A stretch of 24,639 nucleotides of DNA from Anaerolineales bacterium UBA1429 (GTDB lineage: Bacteria; Chloroflexota; Anaerolineae; UBA1429): the NCBI GenBank assembly GCA_002329325.1, contig DCTX01000063.1:1-24639 (forward strand). Reading direction: 5' to 3'. The notes under the pieces are model-generated. The model was not told the DNA's origin. It was given only the letters and a program-made list of their open reading frames with translations, and did not search any database. Numbering within the stretch: the first letter of the stretch is position 1; the number at the start of each line of letters is the position of its first letter. The translations under genes and the position numbers were made by a program. This document shows positions 14,881-22,064 of this stretch, piece by piece.

Positions 14881-14909
14881 ACTATAGCGCAGAGAGGGAC
14901 GAGGCGCAA
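14881..14909 (-). promoter_or_regulatory. Likely promoter of the enolase-like gene
   Basis: On the minus strand TTGCGC (14909-14904), 17 bases, then TATAGT (14886-14881), about 90 bp upstream of the GTG start. The -35 matches only in its first half. Confidence 0.45.
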
Positions 14910-15190
14910 GTGCGAGAAAGGGGGGAGACAAAGCCGGTCTGGCTCATTGTGGGGACTAATTGCAGAGACGTATAGGTCATGCGATGCGAGCTAAAGAAGT
15001 GGCGCGGCTCTCTTCAGGTCTTGGTCGCCTTACGGCTCGCTTCCCCGTCCGATCATGAGGCGAAACGCGCCCGCGCCTGTCCATCGGCGAGGCGGTATCC
15101 ATACAAGGGGATCTCATGCAGAGCACCTGGGATTGGGGCAAGAGGGCCCGCCGGAGCGCCCGGGGAGGCCTCAGAGGAGTTGGAGGAGAA
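14910..15190. other. Intergenic region without a recognised gene
   Basis: About 280 bases lie between the enolase-like promoter and the terminator behind the PfkB gene. Short open frames exist on the plus strand but lack plausible starts and family features. Nothing else was recognised. Confidence 0.5.
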
Positions 15191-15228
15191 CAGGGAGATG
15201 GGCGGCGCGGACACCGCCCATCTCCCTG
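15191..15228 (-). terminator. Terminator hairpin after the PfkB kinase gene
   Basis: A perfect 15-bp stem (15191-15205 with 15214-15228) with an 8-base loop, 7 bases past the stop on the minus strand. The following TTCTCCTCC is only partly T-rich. Confidence 0.65.
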
Positions 15229-15235
15229 CGCGCTG

Positions 15236-16177
15236 CTAGACGGCCACGCCGTTGTCGAGCCTGCGGGCGCGGGCCTCGTCGGGCCGCGACTCCATGAACT
15301 CGCGCACGGCCGGCAGCGTGGGCAGCCCGGAGCGTCCCCCCAGCTTGGTCGCCTTGAGGGCGGCCACCGCCGAGGAGAAGCGGATCGCCTCGTGCTGGTT
15401 CCAGCGCTGAGCCAGGCAGTAGGTGAACGCGCCGTGGAACGAGTCGCCGCAGCCGGTGGTATCCACCGCCCGGACTTTGAAGGCGGGGCAGTGGTACACG
15501 ACGCCCTCGGCCAGGTAGTAGCAGCCCTCGGGCCCCACGGTGATGGCGGGCATGGAGGAGCCCAGGTCGGCCAGCTTCCTGAGGGCGGCAGGGATGTCAA
15601 AGGAACCCACCATCGGCTCCACCGAGAACTCGGGCATGATGATGGCATCCACATGATGTACCATCTCGGCCACGGGGCCGTCCACCTGGAAGAGATCGGC
15701 CACCACCAGGCCTCCCACTGCGTGGAGATACTGGGCAGCCTCGATCGCCACCGAGGGAACAAAGCTGGTCACCAGCATCGCCTTGGCATGCTTGGCGCGA
15801 GCAGGGTCAAAGTAAGTCTCCAGGTCGTCGGGCCGTCCCCGAAAACCGGAGCCGTAGATGGTGCGTTCGCCCGTATCGGCGTCCACTTCGATGTAGCTGC
15901 TGAAGGAACGCATGCCGGGCACCACGCGTAGCTGGCTGATATCCACGCCATCGCGCTCCAGCTCGGTGCGGATCATCTGGCCGTGATAGTCATCGCCCAC
16001 GATGCCCCACAACTCGACGCTGCCTCCCAGCCGCGAGATGGCCGTGGCGCCGGTAGCGGCCAAGCCACCGCCTTGCGCCAGGGGCGGCCCGCACTCCTCC
16101 CAACCATCGGGCGTCCGCCGCACGATGGAAAGATGATCAATGCAGCCGCTGCCGATTCCGATCATGTCGTTTGCCAT
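15236..16177 (-). CDS. PfkB-family carbohydrate kinase (possibly 2-keto-3-deoxygluconate kinase)
   Basis: This is a 313-residue ribokinase/PfkB fold kinase. The N-terminus has IGSGCIDHLSIV and a glycine-rich GGGLAATGATAISRLGG segment. The C-terminal signature is DTTGCGDSFHGAF (239-251), with catalytic base D245. The usual GAGD is GCGD. The family phosphorylates sugars, sugar acids or nucleosides with ATP. Next to uxuA, a KDG kinase role would complete the path to KDPG, but the substrate is inferred from neighbours only. GGAG lies about 9 bases before the ATG. The isomerase-family gene upstream is separated by 71 bases containing a hairpin, so co-transcription is likely. Confidence 0.85.
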   Translation of the reverse strand: MANDMIGIGSGCIDHLSIVRRTPDGWEECGPPLAQGGGLAATGATAISRLGGSVELWGIVGDDYHGQMIRTELERDGVDISQLRVVPGMRSFSSYIEVDADTGERTIYGSGFRGRPDDLETYFDPARAKHAKAMLVTSFVPSVAIEAAQYLHAVGGLVVADLFQVDGPVAEMVHHVDAIIMPEFSVEPMVGSFDIPAALRKLADLGSSMPAITVGPEGCYYLAEGVVYHCPAFKVRAVDTTGCGDSFHGAFTYCLAQRWNQHEAIRFSSAVAALKATKLGGRSGLPTLPAVREFMESRPDEARARRLDNGVAV

Positions 16178-16214
16178 ATGGCATATCTCCGCATCTGATT
16201 CGCCGGTCTGGGTA

Positions 16215-16240
16215 GGCGGGGGCCAGCTTCGGCTCCCGCC
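16215..16240 (-). other. Intercistronic hairpin after the isomerase-family gene
   Basis: Stem GGCGGG/CCCGCC extended by GCC/GGC around a 6-base loop, 8 bases after the stop codon on the minus strand. No T-run, so probably not a strong terminator. It may be an RNA-processing or stability element. Confidence 0.35.
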
Positions 16241-16248
16241 ACGGTCTC

Positions 16249-17652
16249 CTACACGACGACGGTCTGGATGCCCGCGAACTTGCAGAACTGCTGCAGGGCG
16301 TCGCCCAGGTCGCCATGGATCATGCTGGCGTGATGGATAAAGCCCTCCTCAAAGAGGACCTGGTAGAGCCCGGCCAGATCGGGCACCTCTACCCAAGAAC
16401 CCGAGCCGCGCTCTGGCGCCGGGTCCTCGATGATCTTGCCCTTGGTGATGAGCATCTTGTAGGCGCCATCATACTCCACCAGGCGGGTGATGGTCACCAC
16501 GCCGGGGCGCAGCCGCGTGTCCCACACACCGGCGCCCTCGTCGCCATCGGGAATCGGCGCATCCAGCGCACGCCCACGGGCGCGCAGGGTGGCGTCGGCC
16601 CCTTCGGCCTTGAGGCAGACGGGGGCATTGCCACAGTGCCACGCCAAAAAGACGTTCTCGTGCACCCGGTGTTGCACCGTCCAGTCGATAAAGTGGGGCA
16701 CCGTCGCCTGCAGCGCCACGTTGTACTGGGTGATCATGTCCAGCGCCCCCAGGACGTCGGTCTCGCAGGAGGCCATCAGGCCCTTGCCCGTGAGACGCCC
16801 CAAGGTGGAGCAGGCCGCCACGCCCATGAGGGGGCGCACGGCAGAGCACAGCTGGGCGATGGCCGACACCTGGCGGGCCTTCATCCAACGCTCCACGGCC
16901 AGCTCGTACTGGGCCATGCGCAGCAACGTCTTGTTGCCCACATTGAGGACGGTCGCCTCGCCCATGATCTCGCGGATGGTGCGCTGTACGTCGGCGTCAT
17001 CCTCGGGGATCGCCAGGGCCATCTGCGCCATGGCGCTGACGGCGATGGGGACGATCTTCTGGCCGAACCTGTCCAGCAGCAGCGGCTCGTTGTAGGCCAC
17101 GGTCTCAAAGCGCTCGGGGCGAACGCCGATCTGGCCGATGCGGGCGCCCATAAAGGCGCGCATCGCCGCGCAGCCGCGGACGAAATCCTGCACCTTTTGC
17201 AGGAAGGCAGGCTCCTCGGGCCAGACCAGGCCTGCAAAGGTAAAGGGCGTCTTGCGGCGGTGCAGGGCCACGCCAATGGAGAGAGAGCCACAGAACGAAT
17301 CCGAGACGCGCTCGCCATCGGGGCGGAGCTCGCCCTCCTTGGTGGCAAAGAGCAGCACGGGCTTGTTCAGGGCGGTGGCGACTGTGGCGGCCGAGATCTC
17401 GTCGGCGAAATCCATGCCCCCCACAATAACGCCGTCGATGTCATGCTGCTTGAAGAACGCGATGGCGGCCAGCGCCTCGTCGTCGTTCTGGATGCAGCCG
17501 TAGGGTGTGACGCTCTCATCGGGCACGACGATCTCGAGGCCCGGCACCGTGGCCAGGGCGTCGAGGGTGCGCTGACGCAGGGGGGCGCCCCAAACGTGGG
17601 AGCGCGGATGGCGGATCGAAGGGACAAAGGCGATCTTGACTGTAGATGGCAT
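16249..17652 (-). CDS. L-fucose/L-arabinose isomerase-family protein, substrate unknown
   Basis: The 467-residue protein has the layout of the FucI/AraA-like family (COG2407 type), which isomerises aldoses to ketoses with a divalent metal. Visible family landmarks are an N-terminal Rossmann-like part with DGVIVGGMDFADE (73-85), the LMASCETDVLGAL segment with E297, VPHFIDW with D324, AWHCGNAP around 339, and a C-terminal ASMIHGDLGDAL with H446. E297, D324 and H446 are the likely metal ligands by analogy with FucI. It is shorter than true FucI, and many such proteins are uncharacterised. The start was set at ATG 17652 (MPSTVKIAFVPS), preceded by GGAGAGG. The longer frame adds a Gly/Pro-rich stretch without family features. 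It belongs to the minus-strand sugar block. Confidence 0.8.
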   Translation of the reverse strand: MPSTVKIAFVPSIRHPRSHVWGAPLRQRTLDALATVPGLEIVVPDESVTPYGCIQNDDEALAAIAFFKQHDIDGVIVGGMDFADEISAATVATALNKPVLLFATKEGELRPDGERVSDSFCGSLSIGVALHRRKTPFTFAGLVWPEEPAFLQKVQDFVRGCAAMRAFMGARIGQIGVRPERFETVAYNEPLLLDRFGQKIVPIAVSAMAQMALAIPEDDADVQRTIREIMGEATVLNVGNKTLLRMAQYELAVERWMKARQVSAIAQLCSAVRPLMGVAACSTLGRLTGKGLMASCETDVLGALDMITQYNVALQATVPHFIDWTVQHRVHENVFLAWHCGNAPVCLKAEGADATLRARGRALDAPIPDGDEGAGVWDTRLRPGVVTITRLVEYDGAYKMLITKGKIIEDPAPERGSGSWVEVPDLAGLYQVLFEEGFIHHASMIHGDLGDALQQFCKFAGIQTVVV

Positions 17653-17734
17653 GACCTCTCCAGGGTGGCAGAGCACTGGCGCGCCGTTCGGGCCTCTGCC
17701 CAAGGTTGTCTGAAAGCTGCGCCTATGTGTGAAA

Positions 17735-17762
17735 AGAGGCAGGGCTTGGGAGCCCTGCCTCT
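17735..17762 (-). terminator. Intrinsic terminator after the first Gfo/Idh/MocA gene
   Basis: A perfect 12-bp stem (17735-17746 with 17751-17762) and a 4-base loop. The minus strand runs into TTTTCAC. It lies 12 bases past the stop of the oxidoreductase gene, so the isomerase-family gene downstream depends on read-through or its own promoter. Confidence 0.75.
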
Positions 17763-17774
17763 CGGATGCGCCTG

Positions 17775-18935
17775 CTATTCGTCAAGCGTCCAGTTGGGCA
17801 GACCCACTGGCAGCGCTTTGGGCTGCGGGCAGGTGGTCTGCAGGTCGATGCGCACACCCTGTTCCGCCGATTCGTGCAAGGCGTTGAGGATGTCCACAAC
17901 GTGGGCGCCCATCTCGCCGGCCGCGCGGTGCGGGCGGTTCTTCTGGATGCTCAGGGCCATATCGGCGACGCCGATGCCGCGGGTATCCTGGCTGATGGAG
18001 TGGGTGCACTCGAGCTCGATCAGCTCCTGGCTCTCGGGCTTGCGCAGGAACACCTGCCCGGGGAAGATGTTCGGATCGGGGCAGCGCAGCGAACCCTCGG
18101 TGCCATAGATCTCGATGTGGGGCAGGCCCGTGCCATAGACGTCAGACGTGGTCAGCCACTGGCACAGGGCACCGTTGGCGAACTCGATCACGCCGGTCAC
18201 ATGGGTGGGGGCCTCGATCTTGACGGTGCGATCGCCGCGCACCACCTCGTCAAATGCCCTGGCGGTCATGCCGACCACGCGGGTGGCAGGGCCCAACAGG
18301 TTGATGACGTTGACGGCATAGTAGCCGCCCATGTCAAAGGTGTTGCTGACGCCGTACTTGCCGCCATCCACCGAGAAAAAACTCACGTGCCCGGGGGCGG
18401 TGGAGCGGGTCGGGTTCTGGGCGAACTGGGCGAACATGGCGCGCTGCTCGGCCGTGAGCGGCCCGCGGCGTCCCTGCAGGCAGACGGTGGCGGCGATGGG
18501 CTGGCCAATGAGGCCGTCGTCGATCGCCTTGCGGGCGGTCTGCCAGGCGCTACCAAAGAAGGTGTCGGGCGCGCCGCCGGTGCGCAGGCCGCGCTTGCCG
18601 GCCTCGGCCAGGAGCGCCAGGGCCTCTTCGCGGTAGACGCAGAAGGGCTTCTCGCCGTAAAAGTGCTTGCCAGCCTGAAGGATTTGCATCCCGACCTTGC
18701 CATGCAGCCGGTTGGGCGTCAGGCTCACGATGATCTCGACGTCGGGATCGGCCAGCAGCTCGTCAGGCGAGCAGGCCTTGGGGATCCCATACTGGTTGGC
18801 CCGGAACTGGGCCGCTTCGGGGTTGAGGTCGGCGACGGCGACGCACTCGATGTACGGCACCTTCTGCGAGGTCTCGATGTAGATCCCGCTGATCACGCCG
18901 CAGCCCATGATGCCGATCTTGGTAGGTGTGGACAT
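17775..18935 (-). CDS. Gfo/Idh/MocA-family oxidoreductase
   Basis: This 386-residue NAD(P)-dependent dehydrogenase has an N-terminal Rossmann fold with GIMGCGVISGIY (8-19), VAVADLN at the end of strand 2 and the family EKP motif at 95-97 (GEKPFC). The C-terminal alpha/beta domain includes FDMGGYYAVNVINLLGP, where relatives have their catalytic region. The family oxidises or reduces sugars, inositols and sugar acids. The substrate is unknown. The start was set at ATG 18935, with AAAGG 8 bases upstream. The longer frame to 19007 lacks a good site. It lies 110 bases downstream of the UxuA-like gene on the same strand. Confidence 0.87.
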   Translation of the reverse strand: MSTPTKIGIMGCGVISGIYIETSQKVPYIECVAVADLNPEAAQFRANQYGIPKACSPDELLADPDVEIIVSLTPNRLHGKVGMQILQAGKHFYGEKPFCVYREEALALLAEAGKRGLRTGGAPDTFFGSAWQTARKAIDDGLIGQPIAATVCLQGRRGPLTAEQRAMFAQFAQNPTRSTAPGHVSFFSVDGGKYGVSNTFDMGGYYAVNVINLLGPATRVVGMTARAFDEVVRGDRTVKIEAPTHVTGVIEFANGALCQWLTTSDVYGTGLPHIEIYGTEGSLRCPDPNIFPGQVFLRKPESQELIELECTHSISQDTRGIGVADMALSIQKNRPHRAAGEMGAHVVDILNALHESAEQGVRIDLQTTCPQPKALPVGLPNWTLDE

Positions 18936-19045
18936 GCTGTTTACCTTTCTCCGTGACTTCGATTCTACGCTGAACCGGGGAGAGCGGGCCAAAGCCCCCA
19001 TCCCCATGCCGAACCAAGGGTGATGCAGAGGCGCTCCGATGACGC

Positions 19046-19882
19046 CTACAGGTAGCGCATGATCGCTTTCATGTAGCCCATTGCCCAGGCGGCGCTGATA
19101 TCCTGCCTGTTCTCGCCGGGGATCTCGGGCATGTGCTCAGACGAGACCACGCCTGTGTAGCCAACCTCTTTGAGCGTCTGGAAGACCTTGCGGATATCGG
19201 GACCATCGGGGATATCCCACCAGAAGGGGCACTCGCCCCAACTGATCTTGGTGCTGCGCATGTGAACGGTATAGATGCGCGAGGAGAACTCGCGGATCGC
19301 ATTATAGATGCGCTCGCCCTCGGAATTCCAGGCATTCCCGATGCAGAAGCAGAGACCGTTGCTGGGGCTGGGGACCGCCTCAAAGAGGCGCCGATAGCCC
19401 TCGGAACCGGCCAGAAGGCTGCGCCCCCGATGCCCGGAAAAGTGCGTCGCGATCTTGATACCGTGCTCCTCCGCCTGCGAGGTGAGCTCCTGGTAGAACG
19501 AGATGTACGTCGCCCACTGAGCCTCGTCGTCGGCGGGGTCCACCGGCTTGGTCAGGGAGACGAACATGGTCAGCGTGTCCAGCCCGGCCTTGGCCACGGT
19601 GGCCATATTCTTGCCCAGCTTGCTCATGGTGGCGGCGGTGGCTGCCTCATCGGCCAGCGAGAAAGGCGGCCAGAACTGCATCGCGCCTGTGGCCAGGCCC
19701 GCCTTCTCCACGGCGGCAACTTGGGCCTTGAGCAGCTTGAGGTCCAGGAGCCCGGTCTCCTGATACCCGGGGACCGCCGCGGCGGTGAGAATGATGTTGG
19801 CTACATCCATCGCCTTGCAGTAGGCGATGCATCCCTCCAGAGTGCCGTCTGCAACCGATCCTGCCTGAATCGCCAGTCTCAT
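19046..19882 (-). CDS. Small UxuA-like TIM-barrel protein (sugar isomerase/epimerase type)
   Basis: The 278-residue protein would be called a xylose isomerase-like TIM-barrel protein, but it is clearly related to the D-mannonate dehydratase at 10921. AVPSPSNGLCFC here matches LVPSPVNGITFC there, and SEHMPEIPGE matches PDHVPALEGE. The metal positions read H147 (IATHFSGH), C180, H207 (YTVHMRSTK) and E249, against H, C, H and D in UxuA, so the last ligand is Glu instead of Asp. It is nearly 50 residues shorter than the UxuA copy. A dehydratase or epimerase acting on a related sugar acid is likely. The start is ATG 19882, with GGGAGGG 7 bases upstream. ATG 19888 is too close to it. A promoter and an operator-like palindrome lie upstream. 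Confidence 0.8.
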   Translation of the reverse strand: MRLAIQAGSVADGTLEGCIAYCKAMDVANIILTAAAVPGYQETGLLDLKLLKAQVAAVEKAGLATGAMQFWPPFSLADEAATAATMSKLGKNMATVAKAGLDTLTMFVSLTKPVDPADDEAQWATYISFYQELTSQAEEHGIKIATHFSGHRGRSLLAGSEGYRRLFEAVPSPSNGLCFCIGNAWNSEGERIYNAIREFSSRIYTVHMRSTKISWGECPFWWDIPDGPDIRKVFQTLKEVGYTGVVSSEHMPEIPGENRQDISAAWAMGYMKAIMRYL

Positions 19883-20039
19883 ACCCATACCCTCCCTTTG
19901 ATGCTTGCGCGTCAACGCGCCCCAGTAACCGGTTCGTCGACCCAACCCTTAGGGGTCGCCAGCTCAAGGTATCCGCCGAGCGCCACGGGACGGTTGGCGC
20001 GGGGGACAGGCCACCTGCAGCCGCGCGGCTCCACGACCT

Positions 20040-20067
20040 ATTCTAGGCGGCAATCCCCGCGCGTCAA
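20040..20067 (-). promoter_or_regulatory. Sigma-70-type promoter of the UxuA-like/Gfo unit
   Basis: On the minus strand TTGACG (20067-20062), 16 bases, then TAGAAT (20045-20040). The start site would be near 20033, about 150 nt before the ATG. A 12-bp GC palindrome (AGCCGCGCGGCT, 20019-20030) follows directly but may be chance in GC-rich DNA. Confidence 0.6.
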
Positions 20068-20083
20068 ATACCGGTTCCTGCAT

Positions 20084-20095
20084 GACAACGTTGTC
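20084..20095. promoter_or_regulatory. LacI-type operator candidate
   Basis: GACAACGTTGTC is a perfect 12-bp palindrome with the central CG typical of LacI/GalR-family operators. It lies 17 bp upstream of the -35 at 20062-20067. It is between the UxuA-like gene and the next Gfo/Idh/MocA gene. No regulator gene is in the window. Confidence 0.5.
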
Positions 20096-20133
20096 GGCCC
20101 TCAGCTTTCGGGAAGATCGAGATGCGCAAGAGG

Positions 20134-20170
20134 CCTCCCCTGCCAGAGCCGATGGGCCAGACAGGGGAGG
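20134..20170 (-). terminator. Hairpin after the second Gfo/Idh/MocA gene, weak terminator
   Basis: A 9-bp stem (CCTCCCCTG 20134-20142 with CAGGGGAGG 20162-20170) and a 19-base loop, beginning 23 bases past the stop. There is no T-run. Confidence 0.4.
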
Positions 20171-20193
20171 TGGAGGGCAAGAGGGCCGCGCGG

Positions 20194-21204
20194 CTAAAGC
20201 GAGGGCAGGATCTCCTGCTTCTGCCCCATCCTCAGGGCGCGCTCCACAGCGTGCAGGATGCACACGTCCTTGGAGGCCAGCGCGGCGGTGTAGGGGGCAT
20301 CCTCGCCCGCCTGCATGGCGCGGGCGATGGCCTGCCACATCTCGCGGGCGCCCGCCGAGGTCGACACCGGCACGTGGGTCTCGGCGCCGTCATTGTCCAC
20401 GATCAGCAACTCCTCCCGGCGGACCTCCAGCACCCCCTCGGTGCCGCGGATGAAAAAGTAGTTCCGCTGGTCCGTCAGGTATCCCGACTGTGAAAAGACG
20501 CCGTGGATATGGTTCTCGTACTCGAACAGCATCAACGCCTGATCCACGTCGCCATATTCGGGGCGCAGCTTGACGGAGACGGCCTGCACCTGGCGCGGGT
20601 GACCAAAGAGCTTGGAGAGGGCCGCGATCTGGTGGATGCCCGCATCCAGCAGGTACCCCAAAGGGTAGTCAGGCTGAATGCGCCAGGAGGTGGTGCCATA
20701 GCTGCGCTGAGTGCGGTGTAGTGGGTCCACGGGGTTGTGGGCCACCTGCTCGTACTGCACCACCTGCCCGATGGCCCCGGAGGCCAGCACATCGCGGATG
20801 GTATCCCAGCGGGGCTGATAGAAGGCGTTATCCAGGACATAGATGCGGCGCCCGCTCTGCTCCCGCTCGTAAAGCACCTGGGCGCCCTCATCACAGGTGC
20901 GCCCGATGGGCTTCTCCATGATCACATCCTTGCCTGCCTGCAGGGCCGCGATGGCCACGGGCGCGTTCAGCGGGATGGGCGTCTGCACCACCACGGCATC
21001 CACATCGGGGCGCGCCACCAGCTCTCGATAGTCGCGGGTAAACGGCAGGCCGGCGTACTTGAAAGCCGCCTTGGCGGCGCTACGATCGCTAGAGGCGCAC
21101 AGCGCCGTGACGGCAAAGGTATCCCCCAGGAGCTGCACCTCGGGTTCGTGCTCTTGCTCCCATATCAGGCCAAAACCTACTAGACCAAGCCTTATGCGTG
21201 ACAT
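20194..21204 (-). CDS. Gfo/Idh/MocA-family oxidoreductase (second copy type)
   Basis: This is a 336-residue dehydrogenase with a Rossmann fold (RLGLVGFGLIWEQEHEP, 5-21) and EKP at 97-99 (MEKPIGR). A DAGIHQIAAL segment in the C-terminal domain carries the His often used in catalysis. It is clearly diverged from the other oxidoreductase in the window, so it is not a recent duplicate. The dinucleotide motif GFG lacks the final Gly of GxGxxG, having GLIW instead, which is tolerated in this family. AAGGAG lies 6 bases before ATG 21204, which decides the start against longer frames to 21255. It has its own promoter at 21244-21272 and appears monocistronic. Confidence 0.87.
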   Translation of the reverse strand: MSRIRLGLVGFGLIWEQEHEPEVQLLGDTFAVTALCASSDRSAAKAAFKYAGLPFTRDYRELVARPDVDAVVVQTPIPLNAPVAIAALQAGKDVIMEKPIGRTCDEGAQVLYEREQSGRRIYVLDNAFYQPRWDTIRDVLASGAIGQVVQYEQVAHNPVDPLHRTQRSYGTTSWRIQPDYPLGYLLDAGIHQIAALSKLFGHPRQVQAVSVKLRPEYGDVDQALMLFEYENHIHGVFSQSGYLTDQRNYFFIRGTEGVLEVRREELLIVDNDGAETHVPVSTSAGAREMWQAIARAMQAGEDAPYTAALASKDVCILHAVERALRMGQKQEILPSL

Positions 21205-21243
21205 ACGGTGCTCCTTATGGACTGCTGCCACACGTACAAGGCC

Positions 21244-21272
21244 ATAGTAGCACATCGCCGCTCTATTTTCAA
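21244..21272 (-). promoter_or_regulatory. Sigma-70-type promoter of the second Gfo/Idh/MocA gene
   Basis: On the minus strand TTGAAA (21272-21267), 17 bases, then TACTAT (21249-21244), about 40 bp upstream of the ATG. Confidence 0.6.
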
Positions 21273-21368
21273 GTATCTTGAGTTACATTATTAGAATTTG
21301 ACGACAAAGCGGTGTAGGTCGTGGTTTCGTGGAAGCGGCGTCGGGCCAGGCCTGCTCGGCTGGCCTCG

Positions 21369-22064
21369 CTAGAGGGCGCGCAGCGAGGTGGCAGGCACCC
21401 TGGCCCTCAGCGTTGGCAGCAGCGCCTCGATCTCGGCGGGCGAGAGGGCGGGCAGGGCGCGCACCTCCGCCAGCACCTCGGGGCTCGGCTCGAAGGGCTG
21501 CAGCACCCAGGTATCGGTGGGGTCGAGCTGGGCGGCCAGGTCGCCGAGCGCCCGGCGATCCAGTAGGGGATGCACGGTGGTGCGGAACTCGTGGGGGAGG
21601 CCGCTCTGGCGCAGGAGCGCCATGCTGCGGCGCAGGGCATCCAGGGAGATCGGGGTACGCACCGCCTCGCGATAGCGGCCATCCAGGGGAGCCTTGACGT
21701 CCATGGCCACATAGTCCAGCAGGCCCGCCTCCAGCAAGGCCCGCAGCCGCTCCGGGTAGGCGCCGTTGGTATCGAGCTTGATGGCAAAGCCGAGGGCACG
21801 GATCTCGCGGGTCAGTTCCGGCAGATCGGGGGCGCTGCACGGCTCGCCGCCCGTCAGGCAGACGCCGTCCAGCTTGCCCCGGCGGGCGGCCAGCCACTCC
21901 AGAAGCGCGGCGGGGGCCATGATCGGTTCGATGGCCCCCGCGTTGATCATCCAGCGATTGTGGCAAAAGCCGCAGTCCAGGTTGCAGCCGCCAATAAAGA
22001 CCGTCGCCGCGATGCGGTCGGGAAAGTCTATCAGGCTGACCTTTTGCAGGCCGACGATCTTCAT
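21369..22064 (-). CDS. nrdG: Anaerobic ribonucleoside-triphosphate reductase activating protein (radical SAM)
   Basis: NrdG uses a 4Fe-4S cluster and S-adenosylmethionine to place the glycyl radical on NrdD. The 231-residue protein starts MKIVGLQKVSLIDFPD and has the radical SAM triad C27-x3-C31-x2-C34 (GGCNLDCGFCHNR). The SAM-binding LTGGEPC motif and KLDTNG and YVAMDVKAPL strands follow. Its ATG overlaps the NrdD stop as ATGA, so the two are translationally coupled. A frame extending upstream to 22223 lies inside nrdD and is rejected. The pflA branch looks similar, but the position next to nrdD decides the call. Confidence 0.93.
   Translation of the reverse strand: MKIVGLQKVSLIDFPDRIAATVFIGGCNLDCGFCHNRWMINAGAIEPIMAPAALLEWLAARRGKLDGVCLTGGEPCSAPDLPELTREIRALGFAIKLDTNGAYPERLRALLEAGLLDYVAMDVKAPLDGRYREAVRTPISLDALRRSMALLRQSGLPHEFRTTVHPLLDRRALGDLAAQLDPTDTWVLQPFEPSPEVLAEVRALPALSPAEIEALLPTLRARVPATSLRAL

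Noticed and set aside
14793..14909. 39-residue N-terminal extension of the enolase-like protein
   Set aside because: The extension has no enolase similarity. GTG 14792 has AAGGAG 6 bases upstream, and the extension would start inside the promoter region.
16315..18108. A 597-codon plus-strand frame opposite the isomerase-family gene
   Set aside because: It is a His/Gly/Ala-rich shadow frame spanning two real genes and the terminator between them.
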